From Candidatus Methanophagales archaeon (GTDB lineage Archaea > Halobacteriota > Syntropharchaeia > Alkanophagales > Methanospirareceae), in the NCBI GenBank assembly GCA_028572065.1, contig JAPVWK010000002.1, positions 1 to 42,529 of the forward strand: a DNA stretch of 42,529 bases, read 5' to 3'. Position numbers and translations under genes: made by a program. Positions 10,250 through 18,412 of this stretch are shown one piece after another. How positions within the stretch are numbered: the first letter of the stretch is position 1; the number at the start of each line of letters is the position of its first letter. The notes under the pieces were generated by a model. That model worked only from the letters and a program-made list of their open reading frames with translations, was not told where the DNA came from and searched no databases.

Positions 10250-10298
10250 AAACGGAAAAGTTTATTATGATTGGATACCTGCAATAAAATTGGTGTGA
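10250..10298 (+). pseudogene. Orphan 3' tail of a NosD-like gene
   Basis: 'aacggaaaagtttattatgattggatacctgcaataaaattggtgtga' (NGKVYYDWIPAIKLV*) closely matches the last codons of NosD-1 (NGKVYYDWIPAIRLE*). Confidence 0.75.
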
Positions 10299-10305
10299 GC
10301 AAAAA

Positions 10306-13300
10306 ATGAAAATCCAAAAAAGGGCGGAATTGGGAAACCTGAGGGCATTGATATTTGCGGTTTTATTTGTAACGTTAGTATCTGTGGGCATTGGCTGCGC
10401 ATCTGCAACCATAACCGTCTGTCACAGCGGCTGCGACTACGCCAGCATTCAAGCAGCCGTAGATGCCGCAGATTCAGGGGACATAATCGAGGTGCATAGC
10501 GGCACTTACTACGAACATGTAGACGTGAACAAGGCGCTTATTTTAAAGGGCGTGGATACAGGCAGCGGCAAACCTGTTGTAGATGCCGGTGGCAATAATA
10601 GCGCAATTACGCTTTCGGTAGATAGAATTACTCTTGAGGAGTTCACGGCAACAAACGCAGGGGACGGTTACTCCTTTAGACATTACGCTGGAATCCTGGT
10701 AACTTCAAACAATAACACCATTACAAACAACACGGCTAGCAGCAACAACGACACCGGCATCCTCCTGCGTTCTTCCAGCAACAACACTATTACAGGTAAT
10801 ACTGTCAGCAATAACAGTATCGGCATCGGTCTGGATGATTCATGTAACAACAATATTACCCGTAATACATTTCTAAATGATGGTCTTTCTGTTGATGGTT
10901 CCTATCAAAACACCATAAAAGGCAATACAGTAAATGGTAAACCTCTTGTTTATCTCGAAGATAAGGCGGGTATTGAGGTTACCGATGCAGGACAGGTTAT
11001 ACTTGTAAATTGTACTAATATCACGGTAGAAAATCTGGAGTTATCCAATACATACGTTGCTGTAAGCCTTTTGATAACAGAAGAAAGCGTAATCTCAAAC
11101 AATACAGTCAGCAACAACTGGTGCGGCATTACCCTTGACGATTCCTGCAACAACACTATTATTGGCAATAATGCCAGCAACAACAACTGGTACGGCATTA
11201 CCCTTGACGATTCCTGCAACAACAACACTATTACAGGTAATAATGCCAGCAACAACGGGTGCGGCATCTGCATCTACAAATCTAGCAACAACACCTTTAC
11301 AAACAATACCGTCTGTAGTAACAACGACAAAGGCATCTGCATCATCTCAACCTGCAACAACACCTTTACAAACAATACTATTAGCAACAACGACAAAGGC
11401 ATCTACCTCATCAATTCAGGTTGTAATAATAACATTATATGCAACACATTTCTAAATGATGGTCTTTTTGTCGGTTTTTCCTATCAAAACACCGTGAAGG
11501 GCAATACGGTAAATGGTAATACGGTAAATGGTAAGCCGCTTGTTTATCTTGAAGATACATCAGATACTGAGGTTACAGACGCTGGACAGGTCATACTTGT
11601 AAATTGCAGTAATATTACGGTAGAAAATCTGGATTTATCCAGCACGTGCGTTGGTATAGAACTATGTAAGACAAATGATAGTATAATTTCAAACAATACA
11701 ATCAGTAACAACAACATGTACGGTATCCACCTCATGGATTCCAGCAACAACACCCTTACAGGCAATAATGTCAGCAACAATGGCGAAGTCGACATCGGGC
11801 TATGGGGGGGATCCAATAACAACAAATTTTATCTCAATAATTTCATAAACAACACTCTAAGCGTTTCTTCTACAAGCAACATCTGGAACTCCACAGAACA
11901 AATAACCTATACATACAACGGTAGTTCTTACACAAACTACTTGGGCAACTACTGGAGCGATTATAAAGAAAAATATCCAGATGCTGAAGAGATAGATGGA
12001 ACTGGTATTTGGGATATGCCTTACCGCATATATCCAGACAATGACTTTTATCCGCTGATGGTGCATTTTGAGGCTTATGTTACTACACAAACAAAACGCA
12101 CGGTCCACAATATTGACACCGGTAAGAACTACTCAACTATTCAGGGCGCGATAGATGATCCTATGACATTTGCTGGACATACAATCACAGTGGATGCAGG
12201 TACTTATAATGAGAATGTAGTTGTGAATAAAGCACTTACATTGCGTGGTATTGGTATGCCCGTTGTAGATGCCGGCGGCAATGATAGTGCAATTACGCTT
12301 TCGGTAGATGGAATCACGCTTGAGGGCTTCAATGCAACAAACTCCGGTAGCCAGAATGGCGATGCCGGGATTAAGATTATCTCAAGCAACAATACACTTA
12401 CAGACAATACTATCCGCAACACTAACAACGGCATGTACCTCTACTTTTCACGTGGCAATAACGTTACCGGCAATACTGTCACAAACAGCAATGACGGTAT
12501 AGGCCTCTCGTCCTCCTGCAACAACATAATTGAAGGCAACACAGTCACAAAAAACGCTGGTGGTATAGACCTCTCGTCTTCCCACAACAATAACATCACA
12601 GGCAACAACATCACAAACAGCAGGTGGGGCTGCGACTTCTACAATTCTAATAACAATACCATTTCAAACAACACTGTGAACAATAACAACAACGGCATGT
12701 ACCTCTATTCTTCCGGAGACAACAACATAGCCGGCAACACTGTCCGCGACAACAACTATGGTATCAATCTCACCGCTTCTTGCAATGGCAATACCATTTC
12801 ATGCAACTATGTGGACAAAAACGATAACGCCATCTACATCTCGTATTCTCGCAACAATACCATTACCAGTAACGACATCACAAACAGCAAGTATCATGGT
12901 ATCTGCCTCACATCATCCAGTAACAACAATAATATCACGAACAACTATGTGTACAACAACAGCGATGACGGCATCCACATCTATTCTTCTAGCAACAATG
13001 AAATATATCTCAACGATTTTATAAATAACACCGATAATGTTTATTCTTCCGGTTCACCCAACATCTGGTACTCACAAGAACGATTTACTTATACCTACAA
13101 CGATAGAGTACGCAAAAACTATCTGGGCAACTACTGGAGCGATTATAAAGAAAAGTATCCTGATGCGGGCGAGATAGCTGGGTCTGGACTTTGGAATATA
13201 CCTTACAGCATAGAGGAAGATAAAGATACGTATCCACTAATGAAACCCGTGGTGAATTACTATGTCACGACAACAGGTACTTTTGACACAGGACCAAGCA

Positions 13301-13689
13301 AAAAAGCATATCCCGCAAGTTTCGGCATACACAACGGGACTATAAAACCAACTAAAATACTACAGGTGATTAAGCTTTACACGTATCCCTGTACAGGAAC
13401 CGGCGGGCATACGGAATACGCTAAAATCTGTAAAGGCTCGCGGTGTATCGAAACCGAGCCCTGGGATGGCTATAAGGGCGATTGGCACAATATCTCGTTT
13501 TCCAAACCATTTGAATTGCTTCCAAATGTAGAATACAATTACACCATAAAAACCGGTTCATATCCTCAAATTCATCATACAAATGCGCTTTTAACTGCCG
13601 ATGGCTGGATTAACTGCACTGAGTTTAAGGATGCAAATGGGGACATACAATATGACTGGCTACCGGCGATAAAGCTGTTGTCTGATTAA
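10306..13689 (+). CDS. NosD-like parallel beta-helix repeat surface protein (NosD-2)
   Basis: 1127 aa. Signal peptide and N-terminus nearly identical to NosD-1; two beta-helix blocks, the second starting 'TVHNIDTGKNYSTIQGAIDD'. Same tail type: 'TYPCTGTGGHTE...GSYPQIHH...DWLPAIKL'. Confidence 0.85.
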   Translation: MKIQKRAELGNLRALIFAVLFVTLVSVGIGCASATITVCHSGCDYASIQAAVDAADSGDIIEVHSGTYYEHVDVNKALILKGVDTGSGKPVVDAGGNNSAITLSVDRITLEEFTATNAGDGYSFRHYAGILVTSNNNTITNNTASSNNDTGILLRSSSNNTITGNTVSNNSIGIGLDDSCNNNITRNTFLNDGLSVDGSYQNTIKGNTVNGKPLVYLEDKAGIEVTDAGQVILVNCTNITVENLELSNTYVAVSLLITEESVISNNTVSNNWCGITLDDSCNNTIIGNNASNNNWYGITLDDSCNNNTITGNNASNNGCGICIYKSSNNTFTNNTVCSNNDKGICIISTCNNTFTNNTISNNDKGIYLINSGCNNNIICNTFLNDGLFVGFSYQNTVKGNTVNGNTVNGKPLVYLEDTSDTEVTDAGQVILVNCSNITVENLDLSSTCVGIELCKTNDSIISNNTISNNNMYGIHLMDSSNNTLTGNNVSNNGEVDIGLWGGSNNNKFYLNNFINNTLSVSSTSNIWNSTEQITYTYNGSSYTNYLGNYWSDYKEKYPDAEEIDGTGIWDMPYRIYPDNDFYPLMVHFEAYVTTQTKRTVHNIDTGKNYSTIQGAIDDPMTFAGHTITVDAGTYNENVVVNKALTLRGIGMPVVDAGGNDSAITLSVDGITLEGFNATNSGSQNGDAGIKIISSNNTLTDNTIRNTNNGMYLYFSRGNNVTGNTVTNSNDGIGLSSSCNNIIEGNTVTKNAGGIDLSSSHNNNITGNNITNSRWGCDFYNSNNNTISNNTVNNNNNGMYLYSSGDNNIAGNTVRDNNYGINLTASCNGNTISCNYVDKNDNAIYISYSRNNTITSNDITNSKYHGICLTSSSNNNNITNNYVYNNSDDGIHIYSSSNNEIYLNDFINNTDNVYSSGSPNIWYSQERFTYTYNDRVRKNYLGNYWSDYKEKYPDAGEIAGSGLWNIPYSIEEDKDTYPLMKPVVNYYVTTTGTFDTGPSKKAYPASFGIHNGTIKPTKILQVIKLYTYPCTGTGGHTEYAKICKGSRCIETEPWDGYKGDWHNISFSKPFELLPNVEYNYTIKTGSYPQIHHTNALLTADGWINCTEFKDANGDIQYDWLPAIKLLSD

Positions 13690-13831
13690 AAAGGTTCGTT
13701 GGTCCCGTTTTCGTTCTAACCCATAAGAAAAGTGTATACAGGAAAACGGCTTCGCCGAAAGAAAGGTTGTTGGACGCTTGCGATATGATGACCGTATAAC
13801 GACCAAACAAATCAGTACTTAGCACTTATTT

Positions 13832-14764
13832 CTAGCGTATGTCCGCCAACAAATCCTCAGTCGCCTTCCGCACCGCTTCTTCAGATACAAACCCCTCGTG
13901 CCAGCCCAGTTTTTTCAGTTTCGAGGCATCAAGCAGCATAACCGGGACGTCGCCTTTCCAACCTCGTGCACCACCCGTGAACCGTAATTCGGGTGTCGTC
14001 TGCATCTCTTCGCATACGATCTCCGCGATTCGCCGCACACTTGTCATCTCATCCGTACCGATGTTGAATATATTCACACCTTCTTCTTTTGCGTCCAAAC
14101 TCGCAAACATTGCAGCCACACAATCACTCACGTAGATGTACGATTTCGTCTGCTTGCCATCGCCTAATATTTCCAACTCCGCGGGATTTGCCCTAATCTT
14201 ATTGATAAAATCGTAAATTATACCGTGCGAAGACCTTCTGCCGATTACATTCGCAAACCGGTATAGCCATGCCTGCATATCAAATGTATGACAGTAAGCG
14301 GCGATTAACGCTTCACAAGCAAGTTTCGACGCGCCGTATAACGAAATAGGTATGGTAGGATAACCTTCCGGTGTGGGCAGTATATCAGCATCGCCGTAAA
14401 CAGTGGATGTAGAGGTAAATAGGATTCTCTTTACGCCGTTCGTTCTCATTGCTTCCAGCACGTTATATGTTGCGATGACATTCTGATCCAGATGAACCTT
14501 TGTATCTTTTGCACCTAATCGCACTTCGGGATTCGCAGCGAGATGCCACACTTCCGCGGCACCCGCAAAAAGACGGGATATGTCATCATGCAAGATGTCT
14601 ATTTTGTGAAAACAGAAGTTTTCTTTATCTAAGTGCGGCTTTATGAAATTCTCGTCTCCCGCGCTCAGGTTATCCAGAACTACTACCTCTTGTTTCTCAG
14701 CCATTAACTTATCCACGACGTGCGAACCTATGAAGCCCGCGCCACCTGTTACTATTATTTTCAT
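13832..14764 (-). CDS. NAD-dependent epimerase/dehydratase (UDP-glucose 4-epimerase-like, extended SDR)
   Basis: 'MKIIVTGGAGFIGSHVVDKL' Rossmann start at 14764; 'STSTVYGD', 'YGASKLACE'. Confidence 0.85.
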   Translation of the reverse strand: MKIIVTGGAGFIGSHVVDKLMAEKQEVVVLDNLSAGDENFIKPHLDKENFCFHKIDILHDDISRLFAGAAEVWHLAANPEVRLGAKDTKVHLDQNVIATYNVLEAMRTNGVKRILFTSTSTVYGDADILPTPEGYPTIPISLYGASKLACEALIAAYCHTFDMQAWLYRFANVIGRRSSHGIIYDFINKIRANPAELEILGDGKQTKSYIYVSDCVAAMFASLDAKEEGVNIFNIGTDEMTSVRRIAEIVCEEMQTTPELRFTGGARGWKGDVPVMLLDASKLKKLGWHEGFVSEEAVRKATEDLLADIR

Positions 14765-14993
14765 GTCTTGTCTATACCATGTACCTTTTTTGTTTAATAT
14801 GTATCGCGTCATTTTTAGTTTCGCCTTGGCGATTAAACCGCAACAACTATTTTTCTCGCGAGTCTTCTATCAATTGTGCTAATTCCAAAGTACTTCTTGT
14901 GTGATTGTTTCGAAGACCACAAGATTAACTCGGATTTACACACAACCTTTCTTTCCCAACGAAAGTTTAATCAAAGAAACGTATAATCTTTAA

Positions 14994-15869
14994 TCACAAA
15001 TTGTAATTCATGCCGAGCATAATATCGGCTGTTGTCTCTTCATCGGCTTTAACGATGACAGAATCCGAGTCAGTCAAGAATTGTGGTTTCGATGCCGTCA
15101 GGATGTAATAGCCCTGTGGAACATCAGTAAATGCGTAGTTACCGTGGGTATCGGTTTTTGTAGCTGCGAGCTCGTCTTGTGCCCAGGTAGTCAGCGTAAC
15201 TGTTGCGTCTGCGATTCCGTTTTCTTTAGCGGTGATGACCGTACCGTAGATGGCGCCTACCCTCTCGGTCGGTACATAAGCTCTATCATTAGTTATAAGC
15301 AGTTTATCGAGTTTAGCGGCACTTTCGCCCGGTTTCAGCTTCAATGTATACTTCCCTGCGGATAGCCGAAATGACACAGGCTCACTCGTGGGATTGGATT
15401 CATCTGTACTACCTTTGTGGTTTACGGTAGTCCATTGCCAGGTATTGGATAAGTAGATAGCTCCGGTAGCATCGTCTATCTGTACCTCGATGGCGTTACC
15501 ATCACCTGTGGGTGCTATCGCTCTACTCCAGATAACGTAATTACCGGAAGTGTTTATGTGGATAGTATATTCTGCTACTCCTGTTCTTGAACTCCAACCT
15601 GATCCTTTTGGTATCTGCAGATACTCGCCACCGGATGCTAAAGGCCCTTTTGCAATCACAAAACCGGGCGTTAACGTATCGGCATCTTCCGCTTCAAGCC
15701 AGACGTATTCTGAACAACCGCACAAAAGTAAATAGCCTGCCACCGCGGTAAGGCAGATTATTATACATACAATTGCAAGATATAGCTTTGGCTTTGGCAC
15801 CTCAGGTATTATCAACGTGCTACTACATGTATATAGAATATCTTTTCTGGCGATACATTCGTCTCCCAC
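14994..15869 (-). CDS. Membrane-anchored protein with CBM-like and carboxypeptidase-regulatory-like domains
   Basis: N-terminal TM (LYLAIVCIIICLTAVAGYLLL), 'YVWLEAEDADTLTPGFVIAKGPLASGGEYLQIPKGSG', then 'GAIYGTVITAKENGIADATVTLTTW...TDTHGNYAFTDVPQGYYILTASKP'. The start codon is uncertain; a TTG or GTG inside the ORF is possible. Confidence 0.65.
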   Translation of the reverse strand: MGDECIARKDILYTCSSTLIIPEVPKPKLYLAIVCIIICLTAVAGYLLLCGCSEYVWLEAEDADTLTPGFVIAKGPLASGGEYLQIPKGSGWSSRTGVAEYTIHINTSGNYVIWSRAIAPTGDGNAIEVQIDDATGAIYLSNTWQWTTVNHKGSTDESNPTSEPVSFRLSAGKYTLKLKPGESAAKLDKLLITNDRAYVPTERVGAIYGTVITAKENGIADATVTLTTWAQDELAATKTDTHGNYAFTDVPQGYYILTASKPQFLTDSDSVIVKADEETTADIMLGMNYNL

Positions 15870-16228
15870 GGGCGGTGATATACCAATTTAAGGGCTGTCA
15901 GGCCGGGACCCACAACATCAAACCTGATGGTTTCTACACCTCCGGCACCGATGAGTTCTGATTCCTGCGCGAATTCTAGTTCTCCCACTTGCTACAGGAT
16001 CTGCTCATCCGGCTGTTCTACCAGTTCCCAGATGTAGCCCGTGGTCGGGTTCGAGTCCAATGAGATGACCAATGATTGCCCTTTTCTTACTGCAATCTCG
16101 TTACCGTTGTCAGTATCTGTGAGCAGCACCTCACTGGGCACTGAACTAGGACTGTACAACGTCAAAACCGCCACTATTAGCACTATTGCCAGTAGCACAC
16201 CGCCGAGGATATACACTTTCTTTTCCAT
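15812..16228 (-). pseudogene. Chagasin-like (inhibitor I42) peptidase inhibitor with in-frame TAG at 15992-15994
   Basis: MEKKVYILGGVLLAIVLIVAV...NPTTGYIWELVEQPDEQIL*QVGELEFAQESELIGAGGVETIRFDVVGPGLTALKLVYHRPWE...HVVAR*. The I42 motifs NPTTGYxW, GAGG and RPWE lie in one frame across the TAG. Confidence 0.75.
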
Positions 16229-16358
16229 TTAGATGTACCTCTGTATTAGCCGTTAGTATCAAACACATATAAAGTACTTTTTTCGGGTTGAATAAAAACA
16301 CAAAAAAGCAATACACTACTTTAAATCTGTGTCAATCAGTGTTAATCAGCGTCATTAA

Positions 16359-17258
16359 TCACTTTTCTTTCAAAAAACGTAAAATCCGTTCATTTATATA
16401 TCCAAGACTCTCTATGGCCGGGAAATGGCCTTCGCCTTTTAAACACTCCGCGGCAATTAAATTAGGTATTATCTCTTTTGCTCGCGGAATTATTTTCTCC
16501 GCAGGGAAAAATATGTCTTTTTCTCCTGCTAAAACCAGTGTTGGTGCAGTATAGTTCTTTAATTCTTCTTCCGTGGTTAATCGAGGCATTTTTGTTTCGA
16601 GCTTGTAATGAAGATAAACTGCGCCAGTAACTTCAACTGCGAATTCGTCAACAGCACCACTAAACATAGGGCTTACTGCTTTAAGCAATCTTTTGTCTGT
16701 TGGAAACAACTGATACATAAACATCGGTATAAAAATCTTAAATATCGTTCTACTTATTGAACCGGTAGCAATACCAGAAGGAACAAATAATACGGCCTTT
16801 GATATTCGTTCAGGAGCAAAGGCTGCTGTTCTGAGAATTATACCTGCACCATAAGAAGGGCCTATAAAGGCTGCTCTTTCTATGCTTAAACCTTCTAAAA
16901 CATCCACAACCCATTTGCCAAAGCTATCATATGCGGGCGATACACGATTTTGGCGGCTTTTGCCTGGATGACCTATGGTATCTGGTGCATATACTCTATA
17001 TTAATTAGTCAATGGTAAAAACCATGACAAAGTAACTGGGCTGACTGTGTTACCACCTTGTAGAATTACTAGCGGTGGTGCGCCCTTTGGCCCTTTTATA
17101 AAGATATGCGTATCGCCAAAACGAGTATCAACAATTGTTTCGTCGAATTCAAGCTCAAGTTTAGCTACAGCTTTATCGTAAAGAGATAATACTTTCGCTT
17201 CTCCTTCCGGGCTTTTATATAAAGTTGTCATATCGGAGAGTCTCCTTGAATAAGCCAA
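16359..17258 (-). pseudogene. Alpha/beta hydrolase with in-frame TAA at 17001-17003
   Basis: ORFs 17001-17258 and 16359-16907 share a frame: '...PPLVILQGGNTVSPVTLSWFLPLTN*YRVYAPDTIGHPGKSRQN...AAFIGPSYGAGIILRTAAFAPERI...VLAGEKDIFFP...KGEGHFPAIE'. The Ser nucleophile is atypical (GPSYGAG). Confidence 0.75.
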
Positions 17259-17263
17259 TATGT

Positions 17264-18412
17264 TCAGTGCACAAAGATCTTAAACAACCGGTTCAACCTT
17301 TTACCACGCCGTTTCGCCATCATCTCGTCCCACTCTACTCCTGCATCAACCTTTTCATCACCACCCGCTTCTGTCAACTCTTTCAACCGTTCCAACTCGC
17401 CATAATCTAGCCACACACCATGACAGCTCGGACAAACATCTATTTCCACATCCTCTGCATATTCCAGATCCATCATCGCACCACAACGCGGGCATTTCAG
17501 TTTACTCCTGCTTTCCGTACATGTGCGTTTAGTCAGCAAACTGTCGAGTTTCCGGGTGCCCAGCACTTTCTCGAGCTCTTCATTGTCAAACCATATACCC
17601 TGACATTTGGGACATACATCTATAAACACTTTAGGACCCAACAATTTCACATCCTCTTTATTCAGCATCACCCAGCATCTTGGACATTGCAATATTTTCT
17701 CTTCCGGACTCTTGACTATCACTCTCGCAATGCCTTCAAGCCCCATGAACTCGCCCTTGTATTCAAGCGTCCGAGTATTTAGCTCCACAGGAATTCTTTT
17801 CCCGTCTTTGGTTATCACTTCTACCTCATATCTGTCAACCCCTTCTCCAATCTGCCGCTTCCGGAAATTCTCGATTGTAGTTTCCCTGTACTCCAGAGCA
17901 ATGACAGTGGCGAAATTACGACCCACCAACTCGTTCTTATCGTACCCAAGCAGCTCCATGCCTTTTATATTCACATACGTGAACCGACCCTCCTGATCTA
18001 TCGTGAAGATACCGTCTTCTGCGTTTTCCACAAGACTACGGTAGTCCTCTTCCACCTTGTGCAGCACTTTGTCTCTCCTGTGAAATCCCCGGTAAACCAC
18101 CCAGCCGGTCCCAATAAGCAAGATAGCAATAAAAGCCAGGGGCAGCGTGATAATGAGTAACATGCGTTCCATCGTTATTAGATCCTTAGTATCGAGTAGG
18201 AAGAATGGCAGAATTGCCGCTATTCCCAAAACAACTCCAATTGATATAATTAGCAGCCCGACATCCTGGTCCGAGTAGCCCGTGAGGCTAAACCGACCGA
18301 ACGTCCCTTGATGGCTACCCGGAACAAGGATGACATTACATTTCTTGCAGACCTCGGCTGTATCCTTATTCTCTGTCCCACACTCGCTACAGTACATCTC
18401 TACGTCCTCCAA
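17264..18412 (-). CDS. Membrane PAS-domain protein with N-terminal zinc ribbon and two C-terminal zf-TFIIB-like zinc ribbons
   Basis: 'MYCSECGTENKDTAEVCKKC' (likely start 18397), two TM segments, PAS 'DYRSLVENAEDGIFTIDQEGRFTYVNIKGMELLGYDKNELVG', then 'CPRCWVMLNK...IDVCPKCQGIWFDNEELE' and 'CPRCGAMMD...IDVCPSCHGVWLDYGELE'. Confidence 0.8.
   Translation of the reverse strand: MEDVEMYCSECGTENKDTAEVCKKCNVILVPGSHQGTFGRFSLTGYSDQDVGLLIISIGVVLGIAAILPFFLLDTKDLITMERMLLIITLPLAFIAILLIGTGWVVYRGFHRRDKVLHKVEEDYRSLVENAEDGIFTIDQEGRFTYVNIKGMELLGYDKNELVGRNFATVIALEYRETTIENFRKRQIGEGVDRYEVEVITKDGKRIPVELNTRTLEYKGEFMGLEGIARVIVKSPEEKILQCPRCWVMLNKEDVKLLGPKVFIDVCPKCQGIWFDNEELEKVLGTRKLDSLLTKRTCTESRSKLKCPRCGAMMDLEYAEDVEIDVCPSCHGVWLDYGELERLKELTEAGGDEKVDAGVEWDEMMAKRRGKRLNRLFKIFVH

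Noticed and set aside
10950-13024. Shadow ORFs within NosD-2
   Set aside because: Same cause; each is contained in the strongly supported 10306-13689 gene.
13690-13831. Possible RNA gene between NosD-2 and the epimerase
   Set aside because: Only a short hairpin (ggcttcgcc) is visible; no tRNA or known ncRNA signature.
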